From contig URXE01000024.1 in the NCBI GenBank assembly GCA_900551815.1, forward strand, positions 1 to 32,491: 32,491 nt of DNA, written 5' to 3'. Source of the DNA: an uncultured Collinsella sp. (GTDB lineage Bacteria; Actinomycetota; Coriobacteriia; Coriobacteriales; Coriobacteriaceae). Shown here one piece after another: positions 14,260 to 24,700 of the stretch. A model generated the notes under the pieces. That model was not told the origin of the DNA. It was given only the letters and a program-made list of their open reading frames with translations, and searched no databases. A program made the translations under genes and the position numbers. How positions within the stretch are numbered: position 1 is the stretch's first letter; the number at the start of each line of letters is the position of its first letter.

Positions 14260-15783
14260 ATGCCGTGCACAACGATTTTGGTTGGTAAGAACGCGAGCTA
14301 CGACGGGTCGACGCTTGTCGCCCGCAATGAGGACTCGTCCAACGGGGTGTTTGAGCCCAAGCGCATGCGCGTGGTACATCCCGACGAGCAGCCGCGCGTC
14401 TACACGAGCGTCCTGAGTCACCTGACCGTTGAGCTGCCCGACAATCCCATGCGCTACACGAGCGTCCCCGACGTCGTTCCCGGTCACGGCATTTGGGCCG
14501 AGGCCGGTTTCAGCGAGCTCAATGTTGGCATGTCCGCAACCGAGACACTCACCACCAACGAGCGCGTCCGCGGCGCCGATCCGCTCGTGGACTACGTGCC
14601 CGCCAAGGGCAACGAGGGCGAGGACGGCTATGTTCCGGCACAGCCCGGCGGCTTGGGCGAGGAGGATATGGTGACCCTGGTGCTGCCGTACGCCAAGTCT
14701 GCCCGCGACGGCGTGCGTATCCTGGGCGACCTCCTCGAGCGCTACGGCACCTATGAGAACAATGGCATTGCCTTTAGTGACGTTGACGAGATCTGGTGGC
14801 TCGAGACCATCGGCGGCCACCACTGGATCGCCAAGCGCGTGCCCGACGATGCCTATGTGACCATGCCCAACCAGCTGGGTATCGACAGCTTTGACCTGGA
14901 CGATGCCGAGGGCGCCCAGGTCGACCACATGTGTTCCGCCGACCTGCGCTCCTGGATGGCCGAGTGGCATCTGGACCTGACGCTGGGCGTTAAGGGCGAC
15001 GGTCCCGCTGCGGTCTTTAACCCGCGCGAGGCCTTTGGCTCGCACAGCGACAGCGACCACGTCTACAACACGCCGCGCGCCTGGTACATGCAGCGCTGCC
15101 TCAACCCCAGCGATGTGTGGGACGGTCCCGAGGCCGACTACACGCCCGAGAGCGACGACATCCCCTGGAGCCGCGTGCCCGAGCGCAAGGTGACCATCGA
15201 GGACATCAAGTGCGTGCTTTCGAGCCACTACCAGGGCACGGAGTACGATTGCTACGGCAGCAAGGGCACGCCCGCCACACGCGGCGCCTATCGTCCCATC
15301 GGTATCAACCGCAACAGCCAGCTTGCCGTGCTGCAGCTGCGCCCCTATGCGCAGCCGGCGTATCGCGCCGTGCAGTGGATGGCGTTTGGCTCCAACTCGT
15401 TTAACGCGCTCGTGCCGCTGTACGCCAACGTCGAGACCATGCCCGAGTACTATGCCGACACGCAGGCTCGCGTGACGTCCGAGAATTTCTATTGGGCAAA
15501 TCGCCTGATCGGCGCCCTGGCCGATGTCCGTTTCCACGAGTGCGGTCGCGCGGTCGAGGATTATCAGGAAAAGGTCGGCGGCATGGGCCACAAGCAGATT
15601 CACGACGTTGACGCTGCCGCAGCCGCGCTGCCCGAGGCCGAGGTGCCTGCCGAGCTCGCCCGCGCCAACGAGGCCTTTGCCGAGCTCGTACGCGTGGAGA
15701 CCGATGCTCTGTTGGGCAAGGTGCTCTACACCACGAGCTGCGCCATGAAGAACTCCTTCGCGATGAACGACAACGTGAGGTAA
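14260..15783 (+). CDS. pepD: C69-family dipeptidase (PepD-like, Ntn hydrolase)
   Basis: C69 peptidases hydrolyse dipeptides; the mature enzyme uses its N-terminal Cys as nucleophile. The chain begins MPCTTILVGKNASYDGSTL, so Cys3 is the nucleophile, exposed after removal of a very short propeptide. The next conserved elements are ARNEDS (near 22-27), the WWLETIGGHHWIA stretch near 182-194 and the Asn/Arg-rich C-terminal region. The 507-residue length is usual. The start was set at 14260 because AAGGAGG ends 6 nt before it; the in-frame ATG at 14254 overlaps that site. There is no signal peptide, so the enzyme is probably cytoplasmic. The 230-bp inverted-repeat element ends 99 nt upstream and may influence its expression. 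Confidence 0.92.
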   Translation: MPCTTILVGKNASYDGSTLVARNEDSSNGVFEPKRMRVVHPDEQPRVYTSVLSHLTVELPDNPMRYTSVPDVVPGHGIWAEAGFSELNVGMSATETLTTNERVRGADPLVDYVPAKGNEGEDGYVPAQPGGLGEEDMVTLVLPYAKSARDGVRILGDLLERYGTYENNGIAFSDVDEIWWLETIGGHHWIAKRVPDDAYVTMPNQLGIDSFDLDDAEGAQVDHMCSADLRSWMAEWHLDLTLGVKGDGPAAVFNPREAFGSHSDSDHVYNTPRAWYMQRCLNPSDVWDGPEADYTPESDDIPWSRVPERKVTIEDIKCVLSSHYQGTEYDCYGSKGTPATRGAYRPIGINRNSQLAVLQLRPYAQPAYRAVQWMAFGSNSFNALVPLYANVETMPEYYADTQARVTSENFYWANRLIGALADVRFHECGRAVEDYQEKVGGMGHKQIHDVDAAAAALPEAEVPAELARANEAFAELVRVETDALLGKVLYTTSCAMKNSFAMNDNVR

Positions 15784-15801
15784 AGACAACCTTGCAACGA
15801 G

Positions 15802-15840
15802 CGAGCGGGGCAAACGCCGCCAAAGGCTTTGCCCCGCTCG
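15802..15840 (+). terminator. Terminator after the dipeptidase gene
   Basis: CGAGCGGGGCAAA (15802-15814) pairs perfectly with TTTGCCCCGCTCG (15828-15840) around 13 nt. The T-run after it is weak (ATTCCTATCTT), but the stem is long and GC-rich and lies 19 nt after the stop codon. Confidence 0.65.
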
Positions 15841-15931
15841 ATTCCTATCTTGGCGGTAAAACGATTTTGTGTCGTTCGCCCAATCTTGGGTACAAGAAGG
15901 CCAATGCAATTGTTCATGATTGGAGCCAACC

Positions 15932-16348
15932 ATGGTTATGAAACTCGATCAGCTTGTTAACGGCGCCATCAACGTGGGCTTCGGCGCCGCCGCCGTTGCC
16001 GTTGAGGGCGGCAAGAAGGTTCTTGACGACCTCGGTACCAAGGGCGAGCAGGTCCGCAAGGATGCCGGTACCCCCGATATCGCCCGCAGCGTGTCCGACA
16101 TGTTCGAGCAGGCCGGCGGCACCATCTCCGACCTGACCGAGCGTCTGAGCATGCAGGGCGAGACTGCGGCACAGCGCGTGCTCGACGAGCTCATCCTGGC
16201 CCGCGTCCGCGTCATGACCGCCCCCGAGCGCACGGCCTTTTTGGCCCATGTGCGCGACATCGTCGATTCGGTCGAGGACAACGTGACCTCGGTGCCCGTC
16301 GAGTCTGTTGAGCCCGACGACGCAGAGGACGCCGAAGAGGCCGAGTAG
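15932..16348 (+). CDS. Small helical protein, phasin-like, unknown function
   Basis: The product is 138 residues and mostly helical. It starts with a Gly/Ala-rich amphipathic stretch (NGAINVGFGAAAVAVEGGKKVLDDL), continues with charged helices and ends in an acidic tail (EPDDAEDAEEAE). The pattern resembles phasin-like or poly(hydroxyalkanoate)-granule proteins, but no specific family can be claimed. GGAG lies 6 nt before the ATG at 15932; the second ATG two codons on is possible. It ends 8 nt before the UbiB-family kinase gene, so the two probably share a transcript. In other bacteria, small helical proteins of this kind are found beside ubiB/aarF genes and may be functional partners. Confidence 0.75.
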   Translation: MVMKLDQLVNGAINVGFGAAAVAVEGGKKVLDDLGTKGEQVRKDAGTPDIARSVSDMFEQAGGTISDLTERLSMQGETAAQRVLDELILARVRVMTAPERTAFLAHVRDIVDSVEDNVTSVPVESVEPDDAEDAEEAE

Positions 16349-16356
16349 CAGCGCAG

Positions 16357-18120
16357 ATGGCAGATTCCACCACCGATTACAACAATCTAGATCCCTTGGG
16401 TGACGAGACGGCGGTTGTCGATGAGGTTGAGGCCGCCGTCTCGGGCGCTCGCAAGAAGCCGCGCGCCGTCGATATGGTCCCTGAGGAGCCCGATGCGATG
16501 GCGCCGGACGAGGAATACCAGCTCACGCCAGCAGGTCGTCGCGAGCGCATTGGGCAGATCGTTCGCTTGGTAAAAAAGTACCGCGTGTGGGATAACCTCA
16601 CGCCAGTGCGCCTGCGCCGTCTGCTCGAAGAGCTCGGCCCCATGTTCGTCAAGATGGGTCAGATTCTGGCCAACCGCTCCGAGATCTTGCCGCAGCGGTT
16701 TTGCGACGAGCTGCGTCGCCTGCGCTCCGACGTAGAGCCGGTGCCGTATGAGGTAGTGCTCCGCTGTCTGGAAGAGGAGTACGGCCAGCGCCTGGGGCAG
16801 ATGTTCGACGCGATCGACCCCAACCCGCTCGGAAGCGCCTCGCTCGCGCAGGTACACCGCGCCCGCCTGGTGACCGGCGAGGATGTGGCCGTTAAGGTCC
16901 AGCGCCCCGGCGCACAGCAGGTCATGGCGCAGGACATCGACATCATTCGCTCGGTGGTGCGCATCGTTTCCAAGTTCGTTAACACCGATCAGTTTGTTGA
17001 CCTGCACGGCGTGGTCGAGGAGCTGTGGACCTCGTTTCGCGAGGAGACCAACTTTTTGGCCGAGGCCAAAAACCTCAACGATTTCTATGAGTTCCATAAG
17101 AGCGTCCATGGCGTATCGTGTCCCAAGTCCTATCTGGACCTTTGCACCGAGCATGTCGTGGTCATGGATTACGTCGACGGCATCTCGATTGCCGATCCCG
17201 AGCGCCTGGTGGCTGAGGGCTATGACTTAGAGAAGATTGGCGCCGCGATAGTCGAAGACTATTCGACGCAAGTGCTCGACGACGGCTTTTTCCATGCCGA
17301 CCCACATGCGGGAAACATCATCCTCAAGGACGGCGTCGTCTACTTTATCGACTTGGGCATGGTTGGGCGCATGTCGAGCCACGACCGCGGTATCGTTAAG
17401 GACATGATTTTCGCCGTGGCCGAGGGTGACGTTCCCAAGCTCAAGGATTCGCTCATGCGCTTTGCCGTGACGCGCGGCGATTCGGCCGAGCTCGACCATT
17501 CGGCCTTTTTGTCCGACTTGGACTTTATCGTCGCCGACTTTGCGGGTCTTGACCTTAAGGATCTTGATATCGGCGAGTTTTTGACCTCGCTGCTAAATTT
17601 GGCGCGCAAAAACGACGTTGAGCTGCCGAGCGTGGTGACGATGTTCGCGCGCGGCATGGTGACGCTTGAGGGCCTGCTGACCGAGTACATGCCCAACGTC
17701 AACATGATTCAGATCATCCAGACGCACATCAAAAACGAGAAGAGCACCTATGCGCGCGTCCGCGAAATGGGGCGCGATCTTGCCGCGAGCAGCTATCGCG
17801 CGGCAAAAGGCTCGCTCGAGGCGGCCGAGTATCTGGGCTTGGCGTCGCGCATGCTCACACGCGGTCAGCTTAAGGTAAACACGCAGATCATGAGCAGCGA
17901 TAAAGCGCTGCGACAGCTGGGTGGAATTATCGACCGCATGTCGATGGCAATTGTGATCGCCGGTCTGTTTATCGGTTCGTCGGTGGTGTACTACGCGCGC
18001 ATCGAGCCGGTTGTGTTTGGTATCCCGGTCATCGGCTTTATGGGCTACGTGAGCGCGCTGGTGCTGGCGCTGATGCTGGGCCGCGAGATTTGGCGCAACA
18101 GCCACGGCGGCAAGCGGTAA
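16357..18120 (+). CDS. AarF/UbiB-family atypical kinase
   Basis: UbiB/ADCK proteins are membrane-bound protein-kinase-like ATPases, tied to quinone or isoprenoid-lipid handling. The family's marks are visible: KMGQ (99-102) in FVKMGQILANRSEILP, the Ala-rich nucleotide loop GSASLAQVHRA (159-169) that replaces the Gly-rich loop, Lys180 in VAVKVQRPG, HADPHAGN (313-320), and the DLG metal motif (332-334). Two membrane helices lie at about 525-580 near the C-terminus. The first 55 residues are acidic and poorly conserved. The start at 16357 has only a weak ribosome binding site and may be translationally coupled to the small protein ending 8 nt upstream. The quinone or lipid served here is not known from the window. 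Confidence 0.92.
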   Translation: MADSTTDYNNLDPLGDETAVVDEVEAAVSGARKKPRAVDMVPEEPDAMAPDEEYQLTPAGRRERIGQIVRLVKKYRVWDNLTPVRLRRLLEELGPMFVKMGQILANRSEILPQRFCDELRRLRSDVEPVPYEVVLRCLEEEYGQRLGQMFDAIDPNPLGSASLAQVHRARLVTGEDVAVKVQRPGAQQVMAQDIDIIRSVVRIVSKFVNTDQFVDLHGVVEELWTSFREETNFLAEAKNLNDFYEFHKSVHGVSCPKSYLDLCTEHVVVMDYVDGISIADPERLVAEGYDLEKIGAAIVEDYSTQVLDDGFFHADPHAGNIILKDGVVYFIDLGMVGRMSSHDRGIVKDMIFAVAEGDVPKLKDSLMRFAVTRGDSAELDHSAFLSDLDFIVADFAGLDLKDLDIGEFLTSLLNLARKNDVELPSVVTMFARGMVTLEGLLTEYMPNVNMIQIIQTHIKNEKSTYARVREMGRDLAASSYRAAKGSLEAAEYLGLASRMLTRGQLKVNTQIMSSDKALRQLGGIIDRMSMAIVIAGLFIGSSVVYYARIEPVVFGIPVIGFMGYVSALVLALMLGREIWRNSHGGKR

Positions 18121-18188
18121 TGACCCCTGGGGGACGGAGGAAAACGGATCATTTTGCCTTGCGTCGCGTCGGCGTGGACTGGTCCGAA

Positions 18189-18342
18189 CAAAACTATGCC
18201 GGTTTACGGGGCTGGAGTGCCGAACCTCGACCATGCCGGAATCCGTGCTTTTAAAACCGCAGGTAGATGAGTCGTTGGTTTTCGAAAATAGTTGATATGG
18301 TTGCGAAGTGCTGAATCAGCCCCGTAATCCGGCATAGTTTTG
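18189..18342. repeat. 154-bp inverted-repeat element
   Basis: The 26-nt end beginning CAAAACTATGCCGG (18189-18214) matches the reverse complement of 18317-18342 with one mismatch. The interior (18215-18316) has no evident gene. The ends differ from those of the 230-bp element, so this is a second family. It lies between ubiB and the terminator before the B12 riboswitch. Confidence 0.6.
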
Positions 18343-18406
18343 AAACGGGCTGTTCTTGCAAGGTCCGACGACAGTCCTTCCTATCGCAAACCATAGCTTT
18401 TACCTT

Positions 18407-18434
18407 GGGCTTCGCCTGTGTGCGAGGCCCTTTT
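18407..18434 (+). terminator. Terminator before the cobalamin-riboswitch transcript
   Basis: GGGCTTCGC pairs with GCGAGGCCC (one G-U) around CTGTGT and is followed by TTTTGCG. It would end transcription from the ubiB side and insulate the riboswitch-controlled operon. Confidence 0.7.
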
Positions 18435-18464
18435 GCGTGCTACCATATCGACAGTAATAATCGA

Positions 18465-18650
18465 TGGCCTAGATGGTGGTGCGGAGACGCACGAATGCGC
18501 GGTTTTCCTGCGCGTTTGGGAGAATCGGGGTGCAAGTCCCCGGCTGTACCAGTAACCGTAATTCCTCTTGGCCCGGGATGTTCGCGTCGCAGATCGGACG
18601 TCGCGCCCGGGTCGGTAAGGTTAAGTCGGATCGCCTCCCATCTTGCACGC
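18465..18650 (+). promoter_or_regulatory. Cobalamin (B12) riboswitch
   Basis: The conserved core is present: a TTGGGAGAATCGGGGTG segment, then CAAGTCCCCGGCTG and TACCAGTAACCGTAA (about 18516-18560). At the 3' side, AGTCGGATCGCCTCCC (18624-18639) fits the degenerate B12-box consensus AGYCAGGAGACCKGCC in its outer positions and matches the AGTCGGA...CC form seen in many such riboswitches. Helix-forming GC-rich segments lie between. Downstream, ACCCC/GGGGT (18700-18713) is a small hairpin that could belong to the expression platform; the exact switch structure is not resolved. It precedes a surface-protein gene by about 140 nt, so corrinoid binding should turn that gene off. Edges are approximate. 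Confidence 0.88.
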
Positions 18651-18786
18651 GACCGCGGCGCATGCTGCCGGTACGCGTTGGGCTCTGGAGGGAAGGGGGA
18701 CCCCGATGGGGGTACTCAAGCGCGATATGCGCGATGACGTGGGGCAGCCGCTGGGCAATGCTCCAAGTTCAGACAATAGGAGACAA

Positions 18787-21700
18787 ATGGATATGTTTGA
18801 AGACGAGTGCCAGCGCGCCTCGTGGCGTCGCCATGGAGCGATTGCCCGTGGCGTAGCCAAGCGCGGTCTGGTGGCGTTCCTGGCTTTTGCCATGGCTTTT
18901 GGCACCACGCCGGCGCAACTTTGGGCCGAGGGCGCCGAGGGCATTACCGAGGCCGTGACCCAGGCTGCGACGGACGGCGAGGGCGCGGCGGCCGACGATG
19001 GCACCGCTGCCGACACCGGCGCGAACAGTGCAGCGGCGAGCGCTGCTGCCGATGGTGACGGCGCAGATCAGGGCGCAACTGCGAGTGCCGCGAATGGCGA
19101 TGACACCGCCGCAGACAACGCGACTGAGTCCGAGAACTCTTCTGCGAAGCCTGCTGCTTCGGAGCAGAAGAACGCCATTGCCGCCGCGTCCGCCACAACG
19201 CTTTCGAGCGAGGCTAAGGTCTATATCCAGGACGCCAAGGATAAGGACAACTCGTATTCCACGAAGTCTGGCGCGCTCAACGCGGGCGATACGCTCTGGG
19301 CAAACATGTACGATGAGGTCGAGGACGACTGGTACGGCACTTCGACTGAGTCCGTTGCCAATCCCAGCACCTGGACTTACACCTGGCTCGCCGGCACGAC
19401 CAGGCACAGCAGCAATGTCGACGACTACACCGAGGTCGTTGGCCACGAGCAGTCGCTCAACGTCACCGCCGCGATGGAAGGCAAATACTTCATCTGCAAG
19501 GTTACGGCAGACGGCAAGGACTACTATGGTCCCGCTGCGTACGACTCGGGCATTAACGCCAAGGACATCCCTGGCCCCGTGCTGGGCGCCGGGCAGATGG
19601 AGCTTAGCAGCGTCAAGCTCAGTAGCGACACGCCGAGCATAGGCGATACCCTTACGGCGACTCCGTACATAAGCTATTATCAGCAAGCCCCCGCCGACGC
19701 CAAGGTTACCTATACCTGGTTCGCATCCACCTCCCAGTCCTTGGGCTTCACCAAAATCGAGGGCGAGACGGGCGCTACGCTTACGCTGACCGACGACCTT
19801 GAGGGCAAGTACGTCAAGGTCGAGGCTACAGCTGGCGTCAACACGGTGAGCAAGACCACTTCCAGCAAGGTCAAACAGGCCGGTGCGGTCGAGATTTCGG
19901 CCGTGTCCATCATCAACACCAAGGACAACACGAGCGTCTTTGCGGTGGGGGATACCGCTAAGGCCCGCGCCAAGGAGAAGGGCGGCGCGTACGGCGCGTT
20001 CGTCGACGCGGACAAGCTCAACTTCCAGTGGCAGAGCTCTGACACCAAGAGTGGCACGTATACCGATATCGCGGGCGCCACGGGTGAAACCCTCGAGCTA
20101 ACCGATGCTTTGGGCGGCAAGTACCTCAAGTGCAAGGTGTCCTCGAAGATCGGCTCTTCGAGCTTGACCAACTCGACGGGCGCTCTCGTTGCTGCCGCCG
20201 GTTCAATTAATGTCACGAGCGTGACCATGAGCCCGACTTCGGGCAAAGTCGAGGTTGGTTCCACGATTACGGCGACCGCCAAGGCGGGCTCCACCGACGT
20301 TACCGCCGATTCGTATGTCACGTGGCAGTGGTATAAGGGCACCTCGAGATACGCGAGCTCGTGCAACACGCCTATCGAGGGCGAGACCGGCAACACCCTG
20401 ACGGTGACCGCCGCCCTTAAGGGCTACTACGTCGTGGCCAAGGCCAACGGCGGCTATGGCGAGCAGAAGCCGTACTATGCGGCGGGTCCTGTCTCGGTTG
20501 CGGGTCAGGTTGAGCTTTACGACGTGCAGTTTGAGGGCTCTCCTGCCACCAACGGCGTGCACGTGGGCGATACGCTCAAGACCAAGGTGCGCAAAAAGGA
20601 CGGCTCGAACTACAGTTATATCGAACGTACCGATAATGTGACCTATCAGTGGCAGTATGCAAATACCAGCTCGAGCTATGACTCCGCTTATACCGATATC
20701 CCCGGTGCCACCGAGGCCACCTATACCGTTGACGCCGCCTATGCCGGCAAGTATCTGCGCGTGAAGGTGACAAGCGAAAATACCGTTTTCAGCACGCAGA
20801 AGAAGAGCTCGTACAGCGGCACGCAGTCTATTGCTCCGCTTGGTCCCGTAACGCTTAAGGGCCAATACGAGCTGGCGGGCATCGAGCTTGCCGAAAAGAA
20901 CGTTACGCTGAGCGTGGGTTCAAAGATCACGCCGAGCGTGCAAGTGCCGGGAAGCTGGTCGGGCTCGACCAAGGACGTGCCCGATGATGCCGACCTCACC
21001 ATGGCGTGGTACGCCAAGGGCGAGGGCGATGCCGACTGGACCGAGCTTACCGACGGCATCGATACGACCGATGGTAGCCTGACCATTTCGGATGCGCTTG
21101 TTGGCAAGCGCATCAAAGTTACGGCGAACGCCCTCGACAACACCGTTGAGTGGGTTTCGCCCGATAGCGTCACCGCGGCGGGGGAGTATAGCCTGCTGCG
21201 CGTGATCACTACGCCGCAGATCAATAGCGATTCGACCCATCTCGTTTCGGGCGATAGCGTCAAGGCGACGGCGCAGGCTAAGCGCGCTGACGGTTCGACC
21301 ACCAACGGCATTGACGTGACCGCTCAGGCGACTGTTGCCTGGTATGCGGCGGACGATGCGAAGGCTTCGGCGGCCGACTGGACGCTGCTGTCCGATATGT
21401 CGGGTGCCACGGCAACGGTTTCGGCTTCTGCCGCGGGCAAGTATCTGAAGGCCGTCGCCACGAGCGGCGACTCGACGGTCGAGCTCGTCTCTGCCAACAA
21501 GGTTATCGCCGCGGGCTCGCTCGAGGCTGCAGTCCAAAAGCTCAACGATGCCAATAAGCAGATCTCCGTTGATTACAGCGCTAAGGGCGGCAACGTTAAC
21601 GATGCGCTGAAGGCGCAGCTTGCCGATCTGGGATTTACCGACGTTGACGTTAAGGTCTCCGAGGGCGGCGTTGCCTTTAATGCCGAGGATGCCAAGGCCA

Positions 21701-24700
21701 CGGTCGGCATCTCCGACGCTCAGGATAAGACCAACGGCGATGTGACGTTCTTCTTCATTGACCCCAACGACTACACCGGTTACAACATCGACGGTCTGCG
21801 TAACGCCGATGTAGCGTTTGAACTGTCGCGCGATGGCAAGACCGAGTATTATCTGCCCAACAAGTCCGTGCAGGTTGCTTGGGACGAGGCTCGCGTTCAG
21901 CAGATGCTTGACGATGCAGCCGAGCAGATTGCCATCGGTTACGCTGCGGGTGATTCGGCCGAGTCCGTCACGTCCAACCTCACGCTTCCGTACCGCGCGG
22001 GCTCCGAGAAAAAGTTCGAGGCTAGCTGGAAGAGCTCCGACGGCGATGTCATTTGGCCGTCCGGTTATGGCTGGGACGACTACACCGGCAAGGTGACGCG
22101 CGTCTCGAGCGATCGCGCCGTTACTCTGACCGCGACGGTTTCGTTTGTGAGCGGCGGCCCGTCTGACGTTAAGGGCTCGCACGACTTCACCGTAACCGTC
22201 AAGGGCGATCCCGAGAAGGTCGCCGCCGACAAGAAGGCGCTCCAGGAGAAGGTCGATGCGGCCTTTACCTACGACAATATCAAGTACTCCGGCACTGACG
22301 CGGTCGCCAACAAGGATGGCCTGACCGCCGACCTGCAGATGCCGCGCACGAGCACGCTCAATATCGACGGCAAGTATTACGAGGTCAAGTACTCTGCCAG
22401 CACCGATGACATTACGTTCAACGGCTACAAGGGCACGGTCTACCAGCCGCTGCCTGGCACCGAGGCAGCGAAGACCAAGGTCACCCTTACGGTGACCGAT
22501 AAGTCCAACGCCGAGGTCACGGCAAGCAAGACCCTCGATTTTGCGATTGCCCCGCAGGACCAGAACGAGCTCGATGCCGAGCTGTCCCTTATGGAGCAAG
22601 CCAAGGCTGGCTACGCTGCTGCCATCCTTAACGGTCAGGATGCCGCTGCTGTTACCGGTGACATGCACGCGTTCCAGAAGGCCTATCTTGATGCCGACGG
22701 CAACCTTGCCTGGAGCTACAACAAGGCAACGACCGATTCGACGTCCCTTGGTATTGTTCCGGTTGACCTGCCTGGCTATGACGCGATGTCCGGGCAGGAT
22801 TGGCGTCTGTTTAAGTCGAGCAACAGCTCTATTGTCTCCGCAGAGAATCTCAAGGTCACGCAGCCGCAGTACAACACGAAGGTTGTCGTTTCCTCGCGCC
22901 TGACGAGCGAGAAGTACGCTCGCTATGCCGAGCGCTATCCCGACAATGCCACGTATGCCAAGCTTGCCAACCAGGACGTATCGGCAACGTTGACGGTTGT
23001 GGGCACGAGTGGTCAAAACAGCCCCGAGGTCACAGCGACGTGCTCGGTTATTGGCGTCGACGCTAAGGGCAAGCAGCAGACGTGGGCTGCCGCTTCGCAG
23101 TACACGCTTAAGAACGGCTCGACTGCCGCCGATCTTTCCGAGGAGCTCTTTAAGCAGGCCGGCCTCAAGGCCGACTATGACCCCAACGGCTCTTGGGGCT
23201 GGGTGCTCAATTCCGTTACGTCGCCTTTCGAGCCGAATCGTACTCTTGCATACGACCATGCTACGGGCGCCTATTGGCAGCTGTTCATCAACGGCGTCGC
23301 TGCATCGGTGGGCGCTGGCAACCACAAGCTCGAGGCGGGCGACTCTGTCGTCTGGTGCTACTCGAAGTACGGTGACGCTGCGCCCACCGACCGGCTTTCC
23401 GTAAGCTGCACCGTTATCGGCCAGGACGCTTCGGGTGCTCAGCAGACGTGGGCGCAACCTACGACCTCGCTGGTGGAAGAGGGCGCAACTGCCGCCGATC
23501 TTTCCGAGCAGGTCTTTAAGCAGGCCGGTATTGGCGCCGACGTCCAAACCGGTTCGTATGGTTGGTTCCTCAATTCGCTGACTTCCCCGTTCAATAAGAA
23601 CGTGACACTTTCGACCGTACAGGTTAACGAAAGCACCTGGAAGTCCTGGCAGTTCTTCGTTAACGGCAAGATGGCCAATGTCGGCGCCGGCAACTACACG
23701 CTCAAGGCCGGCGATGAGATTGCCTGGGTCTATGGTTCCGATGGCACCATGCCCGGTCAGGTTTCTGTCTCGATGGAGATCATCGGCAAGAAGGACGATA
23801 AGGCACAGCGCTGGACCGATCCTTCGAAGCAGGTGTTTGTTGGGGGCACGACGATCAAGGACGCCACTGCCGCCTACTTCGATGCCTTGGGCATCAAGTC
23901 CGAGATGTACGATCAGCTGGGCTATTGGGGCGTTCACAGCCTTGTCTCTCCGCTTGACGGCACTAAGTTGGCCGGCGCTTGGTCGTACTTTGTTAACGGT
24001 GTTCCCGGATCTCAGCTCGATAGTGACTACGTTGTCAAATCGGGCGACACGATCGTCTGGGCTTATGCTGCTGGCGATACGGTTCCCAATCCCGACGAGG
24101 TCGTCGTCAATCCGAGCGCCCCGCGTCCGTCCGGTTGGAAGTCCGATTGGGATGGCAAGTCCAATGCGGCGGTCGAGAACGTTTCGACGCCTACGGGTGC
24201 GCTAGCGAGCTCTTGGACGTTCGATTGGAAGGCGTATTCTGGTTCGGCGTATCCCAACGCGAGTGAACCTATCGTCGTGAACGGCAACGTGTATCTTGCC
24301 GTCAACAAGCGTCTGCTAAAGATTGACGCCGAGTCGGGCAAGGTCCTTGCCGAGTCGAATCTTAAGAAAGCGGTCGGTTACACCTCGCGCCCGATTTATG
24401 CGAACGGTTTGGTTATCGTTCCGCTTGACGGCGGTGCGGTCCAGGCCCTGACGGCTGACGCGCTCACAACGGTTTGGGTCACTGACTCTGTGAGCGAGAT
24501 TGCCCAGTCGAATTCTCAGCTGACGGTTGATGGCAATTACCTCTATGTCGGCACCGTTGATGTCGACTATGGAACGAGTACGTACAATAACGGTCATCTG
24601 ACGCGTATTAATATCCTGACCGGCGCTGTTTCTTGGCAGCATGTCAATGCCAATGAGGGCTATTACTGGACAGGCGCTACGGTGGGTGATGACTTTGTCT

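Noticed and set aside
14245..15933. 562-codon open frame on the minus strand
   Set aside because: It is antisense to the C69 dipeptidase, which has a clear family match and ribosome binding site.
18643..18786. Upstream extension of the giant surface protein
   Set aside because: It would start inside the riboswitch, lacks a ribosome binding site, and would put 48 residues before the signal peptide.
20920..23937. 1,005-codon open frame on the minus strand
   Set aside because: It is the mirror of the giant plus-strand surface-protein gene; its composition (Arg/Val/Gly/Leu-rich, no domain pattern) is that of an antisense shadow in GC-rich DNA.
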